DNA from: Prostheceraeus crozeri
Lineage: Eukaryota; Platyhelminthes; Polycladida; Euryleptidae
DNA: 64,000 nt
Reading direction: 5' to 3'
Assembly (NCBI GenBank): GCA_907163375.1
Contig: CAJQUW010011567.1
Coordinates: forward strand, 186,001-250,000
Numbering within the stretch: the first letter of the stretch is position 1; every line of letters starts with the position of its first letter. Of the stretch, positions 22,749-35,204 are shown piece by piece. The notes beneath the pieces are model-generated. The model did no database searches. It saw nothing but the letters and a program-made list of their open reading frames with translations, and was not told the DNA's origin. The translations under genes were made by a program, and so were the position numbers.

Positions 22749-22756
22749 ATTTGCAG

Positions 22757-23821
22757 TATATGTTGAAATAATTTTGCTATGTTCTCGATTCATTTGTATC
22801 AAACAAGATAAATTCGTTGATTAAAGCTCTTTTCTTGCCAACTTTGCTGGCTCCTTGAAAAAACGAAACGCGTTGTTGTAATGAAAGAGGAATTTTTAAG
22901 TAGGAATATCAAGGTTGCATTTCGAATATCAAAACAAGTTCACGAATTCGTAATGTGAATCTTGCTTATCACAAAACTTCCTGAAATATTTTGGTTTGTG
23001 AGAAGTTTCGCGGTGCCACAGTTTCGCTTAACGATTATTAAAAACATGAAGTCCATCACACAAATGAGATTTTGGTGAAGTACATGTAGTTTACACCAAA
23101 GTCACAGTTTATCAATTTCTTGCTATTAATTGGAACTATGAATCACTAGAATACGAACATGAGGTATCTTGACATGATAATGATACCGAAATCATCAGTC
23201 TATCATCTCGAAATGTCGTAATTGAACGACAAAACGACGAAAATGAACTATTACAAGTGAAGGAATTCATTCAATTTGCATTGCCCTCGTCACTCGCATC
23301 AATAAACAATTTCTGGGGCATCCACAAAATCACTTGTGACCTATGCATATCAGTTGCCACCATATAAACCATAAATCTTATGTGAAAGTAAATCTGTCTT
23401 TCCAATTGACCCGGGTCAAAGCAGCGTCACTCCTCATGACCCTTAAAGAGTCATGGTCCCCAAATGGAAACACCTGGAATGGCTTTCAAAATGTCAACAA
23501 CGAGCTTCTGCGTCAAAGTAAGAGAGAAGCATGGTAGTTAGGTAAGAGTATCAAGTTTCATTGAGAAAACGCGCCAATTTTTTTGAAGTCTGAAATGATG
23601 TGAAGACATCAGATCAGATAGCTTGATTAGTCACTAAGTCGAGTACAGACAAGGTCAGACGAGGGCCTTCCTTTATTGCTAGATAGGTATACTAAATCGA
23701 CTTCAGTGTGGCAGATTTGAGCGAACAATTCATGGAAGTGACCGGGATTTATTCAGAAAATAACTTGAAGAATAACCTTTGATGACATATATCACCCAAA
23801 TTCTCTTTGACGTAAATAGAA
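22757..23821. other. no gene recognised
   Basis: AT-rich unannotated DNA. The 64-codon frame at 23343-23537 has no recognisable feature. Confidence 0.5.
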
Positions 23822-24200
23822 TGGTTGAGTTGCATCCTCAGTTAAAGAATAGGCTCAGCCCGCCTTTTCACCCAATATTAGTTATCACCATCTGCAGCAG
23901 TATTCGTTCACATCTCTCAACATCGACACAAATCCCTATTCAAAATTGCAGGCATGCCCGGGCAAAATTGATATTTACAATTAGCAAGTTAGCGAAATTT
24001 CAACGGGCATTCATTAAGCATCACTTTAAACATACTACTGGAAAATCGCTTAAGTTAGTGCGACTGTAATAATTCATAAATGCTGATTTTTAGAAACAAT
24101 CTAATAGACTAATTAGATATTGAGTTGCATTCTCAGATGAAATATGGGAACAGACCTGAATAGCTGCTACTTCATCCAACATCAGAAATCATCAACAAAC
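23822..24200 (+). repeat. short dispersed repeat, copies b (23822-23930) and c (24121-24200)
   Basis: Two plus-strand pieces start GAGTTGCATCCTCAGTT and GAGTTGCATTCTCAGAT, about 300 bp apart. Copy c continues with CCTGAATAGCTGCTACTTC and ATCCAACATCAGAAATC, matching the minus-strand copy near 16350-16440. The arrangement may be one larger element or two insertions. Confidence 0.55.
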
Positions 24201-25770
24201 CTAGTTAATATCTCGCAAGATCAGCGCATTTCAGGTTCCCCATTTAAGCACGCAGCGAAAACGAAACATTGGTAATTACTACTGGTGCTCGAACTCATAC
24301 GAAATTTCAGTAGTGTGCTAAAGGTAATGTTAGGTGAATACCTGCAGCATTAAATTTAGCATGCTAATTTCGCATTTGAAAGCTCGGTGACTGCTAATCC
24401 ACTTCAAACAAGTGCATGAGAGTTGTTAACTATTACTAATAAAATCGAAATATGATACAAATTTTCAAAGTATTTTTGATAATAACTGTTGATCAATATT
24501 GTCAATGCAAGACTACGAATATCAAAGGATGGATGCAATGAATTATTGTGAAACATTGACTATTAATCTCCTAATACCATATAGCGTTCTAAAGGAGTGA
24601 TGCCCGAATACACCCATACATACATACTTTGAAGAACTGAAACATATCTGTTCAATTGAATCAGTGTGTTATAATGTAAAAGCAAGACCATTTTAAAAAA
24701 CATTTCGTATCATGTGGTTGAACTATTTCTTAAAATTACTGCTTTCGCACTGAAGTGCGCATCTACATAAATACTGATTAGTTTATCAGTGTCTCTCGAT
24801 GCATATTTCACTTTGATATTAGACTTTTTGAATGTCTTGTTTAGCGACGATGAAGCTACTATTTTCTCTCTAATACGATTACTTTTTCATATTCAACCAA
24901 CATCTGTTCGGATCATGTAGTTACCTCATTTGAACCATCTGATCAATTTGATGTTCTGTGTTTTTGTACCATCATTAATGATTATCATATCTGTCAGGAC
25001 TACCATTGAAAAATGAATAATTGGATAATTGGATAATTGGACAGTTCCTGTTTGTAGGGTACGTTCGAATGCTTCCATGATAAATATTAGCACAAAACAT
25101 AAAATGCATTATACTACTTCCATGTCTGCCACTTCTCCTGGACAGGAAATTATTAACGGAGCAATTAATATTGAGGACAGGAGACTACCATAGTTGAAAG
25201 ATGAAACATTGGACGGTCGAATATATACAGAAAATGTGGAGTTAGAATCTGCTGGTGCAGAATCTGAATATTAATGTATGATAAGTGTTTCAACAGATCA
25301 GCAAAGTGGGATGATAAGACGCAATCTACAAAAATAAATTAAAAAATTCAACCAAACATGTTTGGCGTTCAAAAGCTTCTGCTCAAAGATTATATATCTA
25401 AGGGATGAGAAGACAATTGCAGAATAGAGGTACATAAGCTAGTTTTCGAGGGGAAGTATACCGTATACACCTTCAGAGAATATAATATGCAAGATTCTTT
25501 CAACTATTCAATATAGGACCTGTATTTTACACGGCCTGATATTGGATCTTGACTGAAAAACAACGACTTATGGAATTAAATTGATTGATAGGTGAAGCTT
25601 TGAAAAGGTCATGGCTGAACTTCAAAGTACTGGTCAGGCTTCGCTGAAGTGTTTTGATATGTTCAGCTTGAAACACACGGATGGTCAATCTGCGAAGTTC
25701 CGATCGTCCGGTAGAGGTTCCTAATGCTAAATGCTTGCATACTTTTGCTATGAACTGCTACTAAATTTGT
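24201..25770. other. no gene recognised; small tandem repeat at 25017-25040
   Basis: The sequence is AT-rich with no frames of note. At 25017-25040 there are three perfect copies of ATAATTGG. Confidence 0.5.
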
Positions 25771-25778
25771 CAGTAAGT

Positions 25779-26486
25779 CAGGGTTCCGCAAAATTCGAAG
25801 CCTTTTCGGCCAAATTCAAGTAAATATGTTTCGTTTCGGCTGCAATTTAGAGTTATCATCCTCTATATACGCAAAATAGTATCAAAACTGTTATTATATT
25901 TGTAATTGATATCATTTTTTGTATGATTTTGGGATATTTTCCGTCGTGTCATATGGCCCATGCTTAGCTATGAAGTGATTAGAAAAACTGTTGATGATTG
26001 TCACAGATGACTTGTTATCTTCAATTACAAAGAATTCCTCCTCCCATTCGACGTTAAATCGCATATTTTCACCCTCAATCTTTCTTCGTTTCGCAGGGAT
26101 CTCGAACCGTAGATTAGTCAAGCACCGAATCGAAAAAAATTGCAGACAAGATAGTGAAACTCACTGCGGACGTACTCTGCACTCTAACAACCCGTGCCCA
26201 CATCAGCCTATCACCTTTGTATTTTGTGGAGTCGACGATAGCGTGCGCACATCTCTTGTGAACTTCTTCACTGCCAGTGTGTGATTCGCCGAATCTTCTA
26301 CAAGTGTAGCCGTTGACGAGTCGACTTGGAAAGTTGAACTTGGGTTGATTGAAATGAAGGCAATGAGAACTCACAAATCAGACCCTCCGACCACAAAGTC
26401 CACAATTTTTGGATCGAGTCAACCTGCCACACATCATGCGTCAGCCGTCCGCATGCGACCGGAAAAACCGAGTTTGCGGAACACTG
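25779..26486 (-). mobile_element. hAT transposon relic with degraded 8-bp duplication
   Basis: The left end is CAGGGTTCCGCAAAATTCG; the right end, complemented, is CAGTGTTCCGCAAACTCGG, 13 of the first 14 bases alike. Flanking 8-mers are CAGTAAGT (25771-25778) and CTGCAAGT (26487-26494), six of eight alike, consistent with an old hAT duplication. The minus strand contains a transposase N-terminal remnant at 25912-26121, placing the 5' end at the right. At 708 bp it has lost the catalytic part. Confidence 0.8.
25912..26121 (-). pseudogene. N-terminal remnant of a hAT-derived (ZBED5/GTF2IRD2-like) transposase
   Basis: The 69-codon frame contains PAKRRKIEGENMRFNVEWEEEFFVIED (residues about 9-35), then SNHFIAKHG. 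In hAT-derived proteins of the GTF2IRD2/ZBED5/EPM2AIP1 kind the N-terminus reads KRK-x-D-x-EN-R-F-x-EW-x-x-x-YFF followed by a C2H2-like finger ending H-x-x-x-KH. Here the EN-x-RF-x-x-EW-x-x-x-FF part and the final H-x-x-KH are kept, but the finger cysteines are gone, so it is a decayed copy. It is enclosed by matching inverted ends and a degraded target duplication. There is no sign of the downstream catalytic or dimerisation regions. Assignment rests on recognition by eye. Confidence 0.55.
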
Positions 26487-26494
26487 CTGCAAGT

Positions 26495-26745
26495 ATTACT
26501 AAAAACTACTGCCTTGTAGACAACATACATGTCGAATTAAAATCGGCGTCAAAATAATAGACTAAATTAACATTTAAACTTATGAACGTCATATTCTTAG
26601 GACTACATTCATGAATGAATCATGAAATATGATAACAAGAACCTCTGCCAGGATAAGGAAGTTGTTTAACGTGTGCCAACAATAAAAACTAGCAAGGTCG
26701 TGTTTTGCTTATGGCATACTTCGAAAAAAAGGGCAAATCTACATA
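26495..26745. other. no gene recognised
   Basis: Short AT-rich spacer between a hAT relic and a SINE. Confidence 0.5.
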
Positions 26746-26947
26746 TGAATGGTTTAATGTCACTACTCCCTATACTGGGGGCTTGGACGGTCCTGACATA
26801 GTCAGACTGTCCGACTTAAATATAGAGCGCTGTGATCTTTTAGTTCGGATGCCCTTCCTGACAACCTCCAATGACACTTTCGGGGCTCGACCACTGGACC
26901 AGAAGATCGCTAGGCCAAGCACTTAACCACTGTGCCACGGAGACTAC
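26746..26947 (-). mobile_element. tRNA-derived SINE (family 1), minus strand
   Basis: The complement reads GTCTCCGTGGCACAGTGG, TTAAGTGCTTGGCCTAGCG, GGTCGAGCCCCGAAAG and GTCAGGAAGGGCATCCG in family order, ending in GTAGTGACATTAAACCATTC. Its head faces that of the next copy, 56 bp away. Confidence 0.85.
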
Positions 26948-27002
26948 AAATCTACATACATGTTTACCTACCAATACATGAGCACTCTTTTATCTTAGGC
27001 TT

Positions 27003-27198
27003 AGTGGTCTCCGTGTCAGTGTGGTTAAGTGTTTCGCCTAAAGATCCTTTAGTACCGAGCCCCAAAGGTGTCACTGGAAGTCGTCAGGAAGGGCATCCGG
27101 GCTAAAAGATCACAACGCTCCAGATTAAAGTCTAACTTTGTCAGCACAGTGCAAGCTCCCAGCATGGGAGAATAGTGACGTAAAGCCATCATTTTTTA
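27003..27198 (+). mobile_element. tRNA-derived SINE (family 1), plus strand, head-to-head partner
   Basis: Starts AGTGGTCTCCGTG, with small losses in the head (GTCAGTGTGGTTAAG), then AGCCCCAAAGGTGTCAC, GTCAGGAAGGGCATCCGG and GGAGAATAGTGACGTAAAGC, with a short T tail. With the preceding copy it forms a large inverted repeat of about 450 bp. Confidence 0.85.
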
Positions 27199-28173
27199 AG
27201 ACGTCTGTCGGCTGCCTACTTCGTTTTCAGGAAGCCGTGAGCGCTCAAGTCTGGTCTGTCATTAGCATTATTGCTCCTTAGACCCCAAAATATTACTGAC
27301 GTTTTAACATCGAATTTCAATGGGATTTATGTGATTCCAGAAGAAGAGATATTAAGCAGCTTGCTGAGTAGGCATGCAGCTCCTAAATTCTCAGAAATCG
27401 AAGATGCGACTGACAGCTCCGGTTGCAATTCCAACGTGTCAATTTGACGATGAGCATATCATTGAGTGTGAGTAGGGGACTGGCTTTCCCTACAAGTGAT
27501 GTCAATCAACATCCTGGCACAAGTCACGCAGACTGAACAATGGATTAATACGTCACTGGTTTCCAACAAGCTATAAGGTAACCGAATCATTTAACCGAAT
27601 CGTTTCAAAATTTAATTAATTTTTAGAGAGCAATAGTTGGTAGGATTTGAGTGATAGGAAAGGTCTGACGCTGTGAAAATGGGACGGAATATGTAATGAG
27701 GTTACACCGAACGATGCAATTTTACTCGATGCAGGACACATTCAGTGCAAATAGCGGACATAGGCTAAGGTCAGTTCATCCGTCCGCGATGGCATGAATC
27801 ATCCAATATTCTCGGTTCATTCGTCACAGACACGCTGTCTCGAGTCTCACACTCTCAGTTCTCCTTTTCGCCTCATTGCTTCTCCTTCGTCACGTCTTGT
27901 ACATGTACCCCGCACAGGGCAATAGAGTAAGGCCGAAGTAGCAATTGCTTCGATCTTAAGTTAAATCAACTGTAATCAAATAGTTGCGAATAATTGGGTT
28001 GGAGAAAAGTGCATCGTTTACAGTTCTTTGTCGGCAACACTTGCTGTAATTGGTTGAATGTGAGTCACCGGCGGTCATTAATGTAATGATTGTGTGACCT
28101 CTGAGGTTGTGGGAAGTCGTGTTCATTTACTATACAAATTGTTAGTAGTTTCGAACTTAGTGTCAAGTAATAC
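27199..28173. other. no gene recognised
   Basis: No notable frames or repeat ends in this stretch. Confidence 0.5.
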
Positions 28174-28390
28174 TGCCGCTGTGGTCTTGTGGTAGAGTGT
28201 TCGCTCTGCGTCTGGGAGACCTTGGTCGCGTCAAAACCTAGGACTTAAAAAATAGGCACACTCTGCACTCTTGATAAACTCTCAGCACAAGAAGAATGAC
28301 AATGCGATTAATGCCAACTCGACCATATGGGAGGCTCTGTGCCAAATGTGCTTCCGAGCATAAACAAGGTTCACTTATTTTTTCTTTTAA
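28174..28390 (+). mobile_element. tRNA-derived SINE (family 3)
   Basis: The head reads GCCGCTGTGGTCTTGTGGTA, then GAGTGTTCGCTCTGCG, like the D arm and anticodon arm of a tRNA, and a degenerate B region. The body ends in GTGCTTCCGAGCATAAACAA, which recurs as GTTTCCGAGCACAAACAATG at 52072-52091 in a second copy. A head-only copy may lie at 35205. This family differs from families 1 and 2. Confidence 0.7.
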
Positions 28391-30279
28391 AACTATTCGT
28401 ACAGTACTGTGGGGTCGAACAACTTCTTCTCCTCCCAATTGAGTCAAATGCCCCAGCAGTCATGGAGCTTATCAAGCCTGTCTAAGCCATGTCTCTTAGA
28501 TTCCTATTCTGTATACTATGACTATTGAGATAAAATTTGAATTTGATAAGAAGTGCTACTGCCGAGCAATTTTGCTTGTTCTGTTGAAAACAATATTGTT
28601 TTAAGAAATCGAATACCAGCGACATAACGATGTCTAGACGGTGTTTTTTTTAATTAATGTCAAAATATTTTCTCGTACAGAGTGCTTTGTCATTATATGA
28701 TATTAAGAAGTTTATTTGTGCAGCATCGATCACACTCAAGCTTTGGAATGACTGTGAGTCATGGAAATCCGTCTCGTATTTTTGACGCCATCTGTCCGTG
28801 AGATTGCTATTCATTTTGAAGAGTCATATCATATCATTCAGCAATCCTCGATCCTTTTGTCAACGATTATGAATTCCATAGGTGCTAGGGCACTTCAGGT
28901 GTTTTTTTTTGGGGGGGGGGAAATAATACAAAAGCAACCTTTTGCAACTCAATTTAATAATTAAGGCTAAATTCATGCTCCTTCAAGAAAGTTGCAGTAA
29001 ATTCTGTACAATGAATTGTGATATTTCTTCTGTGTCATGATTTTCAAATGCGCAATAGAATTCTGATGCAACATGATATTTGTATATATTGTGACCATGA
29101 TCATTAAAGTGTAAATTTTGTATAGATGATTTTGTTACATTCATTTCTATATTACATGCTAAGCATTTACGTTCTTTTGCTGCGTTGTGAGGACTCCCAT
29201 CCAGTGAACTCTTATCATGTCGTGATCATCACTCTTCAAATTTGTAAATATAGGCCCTATAGATCTCACGTATTTTGTATATGGTATATGATGTGTATAT
29301 GTACATCATGATCACTCGGTAAATTTGTAAATGTTTATCGCATGTATTTTTTATTGATGTTAAACTTTGCGTATGCATATGTTGCACGTGTTATCAACGC
29401 TTGCTTGTAAGTGCCCTTGCGGCCATCGCTTTGCGTTTTCTGTATATTTCAGAATAAACATTCATGACTTATGACTTATATTTATTGAAGATCAATACAG
29501 ATTCAAATGGGCTCAAACTCTTTTAGACCATCTAAATAAAAAACAAGCTATTTCAAACATTCAAGCTAATGAACTGTTCGATGCAAATTTGTCTTCGTTT
29601 GTGATGCATTTTCTGCGTAAAAATCGCTGAGAGTCGTCTATTTATTCTCAAATTGCTTTTCTGTATTTATGAATTCGCTAGACATTGACCAGAGTGCGAC
29701 CACAGCCGAAATAAATGACATAGGTCCGGCTAAATCACGCATGATGACCAACTAGCGATCAATACAATACTTTGAAGGGAACTTAGTCTTCCACGTAGGG
29801 AATGAAGAATCATTAAGGAGTGTGCAGTCTGGCCCGACCCTGTTTGTAAGCCGATAATACATCACTGTCAACCACAGTTAAACCACAGTGGTTTAAAAAG
29901 TGTGAGGTCGTTCACTATCCTCTGAAAAGTTTTGATCCCCTCCTTTACAAAACAAGAAATTCTCGAACACATTTGCACATTCTTGTCGCTTCACGAATGC
30001 CAACTTGTACATTAATTCATTTGTAGCATATCTGCACATCACTTCAATTCCAGACTTTTGGAAAGACATCTCATAATAATTTTTTGCATCGTTTTTACCA
30101 AATGCAATACATGTATGCAAGAAGAGTGAGCGCTAGCACATTTCACCGCAATGATGTGAATTCGGCTTGACAATGTGACATATTATTTACACGCATGTGT
30201 CACTGTCTCTATTCAAACTAAATCATTGAACTAAATATACAGCGACAGTATGGATGCTCACCTTTACTAACCACCAATC
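28391..30279. other. mostly unannotated; possible LINE-like 3' end near 29100-29480
   Basis: A run of T then about eleven G occurs at 28902-28920. Near 29451-29480, AGAATAAACATTC is followed by two copies of ATGACTT, resembling a retroelement 3' end with a short tandem tail, but no coding part was found upstream. The remaining frames are short. Confidence 0.3.
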
Positions 30280-30960
30280 CCAAATTACTCCAGGGTGCCC
30301 GAATCGTCCTCTTCCATTTAACGCGATCTGGGGAAAGATTGAGGGTTATACCTTGTCGCTCCGAATCCTTTTCTATGACTGGGATGGACGACCAGATCTT
30401 CGTCTACCAGATATTGGTTGATGCAGGACTGCTTGAGTTGTATGATCGTCCGGTCTTCCTCAGACGTGCCCGAACCATGTAAGCCATCTACTCCATGAAT
30501 TTGTCAATGGCAGGGACTCTCATCTTACGCCGAATCTCTTCACTATTGACTCGGTCCCGGAGGGTTAAACCTTGACATCGCCTGAGCATCTTCATTTCGG
30601 TCACCACTCACCATCAGCCTTTGTGCATCCTTCTTCCTCGGTGCCCAACAGTTTTCTCCGTAGGTCATTGCCGGTCGCATGGTGATTCCTTTGTTGTAAA
30701 TAACTCCTGTCAGTTGCCTACAACTTTTCCATCTTGCTTGAATGCGATTTTTAATGTTCTGTCGCAATATGATATTTTGTCTGAGAGTTGACCGAGATAT
30801 TTGAACCTACGAGTATATAGACATTTGTATATTGTGACAATGTGGATAATAATACCAAAATCATCACACCGTATCTTCACGTATGAATTACCATAGTAGT
30901 CAGCACCAACACGATATAGTTTCCGCTGCTTTTCTTCAATTTCAATGCCTCAATAAAATT
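30280..30960 (-). pseudogene. LINE reverse transcriptase C-terminal remnant
   Basis: On the minus strand several frames give consecutive pieces of a non-LTR retrotransposon ORF2: RRFKYLGQLSDK (near 30800), then in 30767-30543 KGITMRPAMTYGENCWAPRKKDAQRL, then LTLRDRVNSEEIRRKMRVP in another frame, then weaker pieces to about 30280. FKYLG, RPAMTYG-x-x-CW and RDR-x-x-x-EEIRR are standard landmarks after the RT catalytic core. Frames change several times and stops occur, so this is dead. The catalytic YADD region is not present. Confidence 0.75.
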
Positions 30961-32107
30961 TATTCAAAATCTCTGTTACTCTTACAGTGGAATTAACTTG
31001 CGCCATGGCCTGTCTAATGTTTAGTTCTCTTCCTGACCTCTCCAACGCTCTCAATTTTCGATTCCTATTTTAGCAAAATTCAGACAACTATTTCAGAAAC
31101 AGTTGTTGATAAGAAAAGTCAATTTCAAGTTGAGTGGCAAATTAAAAAATTCTCTGGAATGTTCTGGGTCGAATTTTTGATAAAATTCTCTACATCCAAC
31201 GTGAAAATTCACCTCTCATCCGCCATGGAACACTGAGAACGATTGCACTCTTTTAATTAAGGTCTTGTGTTGACCTTGCAAGTCAGTAAACAGGAATTTG
31301 ATATCTTTCATGTCGAAGCTGCTGGCAGATGCTTCGGAATTTCAAATTCAACCGCGACAGAAGAAGTAAAATTAATGAAGTGAAATGTAGAGCGACTCTT
31401 TCAAAGGCTGAAGAATGACGGGATTATAATAATCATTAAATTCAACTGTCACATTCTTTGGGTCATTCTGAAAGTCTATAAGGCTCCAAAAAGGCAGCAC
31501 CTGATGAATCCACAAACCATACAATTCTGCACTTCGCATTCGATCAAAGAAAGGGTAAGCTGAGAAGGGTTGACAGCGTGAGAGACGTAAAAGTGTGTCT
31601 TGCAAGTTCAGATTCAGCCACTGAAAAGAGATTCAAAACAGTGTTTTCGCATTACGCACTTTGTTTTGTCACAGCATAGAGCATATTCCTTTATATCGTC
31701 ACACTAGAATGGGGACCTTTGGATGCCCGGAGTGGTCCAACGATGAGTGGGCAGTCGATATCCATTAGGGGTCCAAAAAAGAGATGATGACCAGGAGGAC
31801 TTTGAAAATCTTTGAATATCGAACCGACTCAGCATGAGATAATGACAAAAGATCGTGCTACGTAACAGTCTACGTGTCACATTGGATCGCAGCCTTCAAG
31901 ATCAACGATGCGATGCTGAAGCAGAATGAAGAGGAGGCGATGTCAGACGCACAATCAGTAGAAATTCACATCCAGAAATAGATGAGGTACCAAGGTATCA
32001 CCATGAGTGCTACTTAAAAAGACAGTCGTGACTAGTAACATCGCTGATGCGAAACATTCTGCATCTGACATTTCCACAATGCTGCTATAAGCGCAGAATT
32101 ATTGAAT
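30961..32107. other. no gene recognised
   Basis: Frame 31372-31605 (minus, 77 codons) has no recognisable domain. No repeat ends were seen. Confidence 0.45.
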
Positions 32108-32320
32108 CCGGTAGAATAGCTCAGTTGGCTAATGGCTGCGCTTCGATGCGGACGTGCAGAATGTCCAGGGTTCGAGTCCGTCCTCTTTAGGAGGTACCAC
32201 CGCCCTCACTAGAGGTTATTGACCCTAACCTGGTGAGAGTTACGAGTGTGTGAAGGCTGCCCCACCCCTAGCTTGCTATAGTATGACTTCGTGCCTTGGG
32301 TGGGGCAGGGATGAGTGAAA
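32108..32320 (+). mobile_element. tRNA-derived SINE (family 2)
   Basis: The head is CCGGTAGAATAGCTCAGTTG, with GGGTTCGAGTCCGTC as B box. The body has GAGGTACCACCGCCCTCAC, ACCTGGTGAGAGTTACGAG and GGCTGCCCCACCCCTAGC, ending near GGGTGGGGCAGGGATGAG. It closely matches the minus-strand copy at 34948-35152. Confidence 0.85.
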
Positions 32321-34947
32321 ACAGATATCAATTCGAATGACTTTTGTGACTTAGACTGATTCCTCATAACCTCATTGTTACATTACTTAAAAGTTGAAAC
32401 ACACGCACTTAAGGCTAATACGGATGGTGGGATACATGCGAATGTATAAATTCCTGAATGATGATTCCGGAAGCGAGGTTTTTCAGCCATAAAGACGTGT
32501 CCAAATATGGGGTCTATGAGGCCCACAGTGACTACATGATTTAAAAGGAAATCAGTACATCATAATTTTGTGAATTTTTGCTGTACCTAATGTTCCATTC
32601 ACCACACAAATGCAATCACATTATATGCAACGCTTTGTCATCAATTGCTAACTTATCGCTATATAGGATAAAAGGAATGTCACATGATGTTAAACTTCCG
32701 CAATTCAAACGATAGATAAAATATTTCACAGGCGAATCTAGACGACCAGGGAATATAACTGAACATTAAAACAGTGATTTCAAGCATTACAAAACTAGAA
32801 TAATAATGATTTACTTTATTCATTGACATCTCGGTGAAGACTTGGAGACTTGGCCTCTAAAATTGATATGATCTTTTGAAATGAAATGAAAAAATTTTAA
32901 TGTGATCAATTTAAGAAAATACGAGACTTTATTTGGATTTAAATGAAATTATGACAGCCGCAAAAAAAGCTGAAAATGCATTACAGAATCCGATAAAGTG
33001 TTTGGTCAATTTACGTAAATTGTGGAATTTAAGGATAATCGGATCCACTGAAGTAGGTACTCTCATACTTAGAAATGCTGAAAATCCAGAAATTTTCATC
33101 CAGCACCTCTCTGAACCCTAAATTGCAGTGAGAAAGAAGGAAGTAACAATCCTGTCGCATTCTCCATTTTCACTTCCTCAATATTGGGAGCAGCGACAAT
33201 CACAGTTTACTGTTTGAGACGACTGTGAGTAACAAAGGATCACCTGTGTACACAAACAGTGGCGTAGACGCCAAGATTCCGGGTTACTATTGGCAGCGAC
33301 GTCAAGATCTCTGATAATAACAAAGGAAACATTAATCCATTATGAGACGCTGTGAATATGGAATGAGCTGTCGCGAGGAGTGGATGGAAAACGTCTGGTC
33401 AAAGAGCTCAATTTTCATCGTCCAATTCATACAACACGATCGTTATCACCAGAACATGCACAGCTCTCACGATATCTCGAGATTGGGCTTTTTAAAGTAC
33501 AAATAATGAATGACAATCTCACAGAAAGTTATGCAAGGCAGTAAGATTGGCAGACGTTTGGATTGTGGAGATGCTATTGTAGACAAATAATAAACGGAGT
33601 ACTGTATGAGCGCATGGCTACACTTCCGTTCGTTGGGCCTGATCATTCAGGAACTACTGCACTTGTTGAAGTCAAATTCACAAAAGGTTAATGAAGATAT
33701 TATGTCGACAGATGTTTGAAAAACACAACAAAGAGGAAAACAAGGGAGTAAAAATATGTAACTCCCTGTATCCCTCGGTCTCTCGAAAATTAAAATATTA
33801 TTATATCAAAATAGTGGGAATCCTCGGCGTACCGAGCTTTACGATGGGAGCCGTATTAGATCACACCAAAAACCTGAAGATTGAGAAAAACCTCTATGTT
33901 AATTTGTGCTAGAATGCATAAATTTGGAATGCCTATATTAGGCCAATTTCGTAAAAAACTTGGTAGAGTCGGAAAATTGGGAAGAAGTCCCGATTTGCAA
34001 AAGCACCATCTATTTCACAACAAATATCTTTCAAGTTACGACTGATCCAGGTTATTGAGAGAGAAATTTTTATTGTGTTTTAAGATCTTTTGACATCATG
34101 GCCACCTTCTCAACGTTTGGTCAATAAAAATGTGATGTCATGTTTGAAAAGTGTACGTTGTTCAATGTATCATATTGAGGTGGTTGCAATTTTCTCGACC
34201 AGGACGAAATTTGACTTGAAACAATCATGGGAGAAATTAACCACTGTGAATCAAACCCGACCCTTTTTTGTAGAATAGTGCGAAAATGTAACGTGTCTAC
34301 CGCTTGTATTTCAGCTGCAAGCATACTGTAAGGTTGTGGCTGGCCGGTAACCGAGATGAGGGTCCAACATAGGATCAGATAGATATTCTATCTGAAATGA
34401 TTCTTCTAGCTATCTAGTGATTCTTCAACAATGGGTAGACAGAGACTCCAGATGAATTTGAAACAAAAGTCTTCCAGATGCAGAGGGAACATCAAACGCA
34501 ACTTCGTCTTTCGATAAAATCGGTGAATTGAATCACGTGCTACAAATTTCTACACGTGACGCGTCTAAAGCTGTGTAAACATCCTGGAACACACTGCCCT
34601 CTGACTTGTGCTAAGATTCTCCAGCATCGATCAAGAAAGTGGTCAATGAGTTCCTTTTTAAAGTACATTCAGTATCTGAATAACACAATACTACAATCTG
34701 CACATCGATCTTGAATCTGCAAGCTGCCTGCCACCAAGAATCATACTACATTCAAGTGAATTGAAATGAATTTACTCGCCTAAACCTACAGACCTGCGAA
34801 GCTTCGAGATTTGATTCAATTTGAAAAAAAATCGTATCAGCTCGATTCGGCTGACCAAAAATTAATCCATCTTTTTCTTTTGATTTAGGCCTGTAGCTTC
34901 TTCTCGTTCGACATGACTTGTGCGACGCAATAACAATGTGATTTTTT
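32321..34947. other. mostly unannotated; possible LINE debris near 34570-34700
   Basis: CAGTGGCGTAGACGCC at 33259 resembles a hAT end but has no partner. Around 34575-34700 the plus strand reads SWNTLPSDLC and, after a stop, DSPASIKKVVNEFLFK, similar to the WNSLP-x-x-V...FK tail of CR1/Jockey-like reverse transcriptases; this is suggestive only. Other frames (up to 73 codons) are unremarkable. Confidence 0.3.
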
Positions 34948-35152
34948 GCTCATCCCTACCCCCAAGACACGAAGCCATGCTGCCAAGCTAGGGTGGGGCA
35001 TGCTTCACACACTCGCAATTCTCACCAGGTTGGAGTTAGCAACCTCTGGTGAGAGCGGTGGTACCTCACGAGGCGGGTAGACTCGAACTCCGGACCCTCT
35101 GCATCTACGTCCCGAAGCGCGGCCCTTGAACAACTGAACTATCCTACCACAA
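34948..35152 (-). mobile_element. tRNA-derived SINE (family 2), minus strand
   Basis: The complement starts GTGGTAGGATAGTTCAGTTG, has GGAGTTCGAGTCTACC as B box, then GAGGTACCACCGCTCTCAC, AACCTGGTGAGAATTGCGAG and GCATGCCCCACCCTAGCTTG, ending GGGGGTAGGGATGAGC. Order and spacing match 32108-32320. Confidence 0.85.
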
Positions 35153-35204
35153 AACGCTCCTCACTGAAACGGCTGAAGACGTCGGTTGATAAACAATAAT
35201 TACT

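Noticed and set aside
28174-28245. Possible functional tRNA gene
   Set aside because: The D arm looks tRNA-like but the TPsiC region is degenerate and the sequence continues into a repeated body, so it is a SINE. The same reasoning applies to the heads at 14688, 32108 and 61928.
33259-33275. hAT end CAGTGGCGTAGACGCC
   Set aside because: No matching second end or 8-bp duplication was found nearby; a chance or orphan end cannot be separated.
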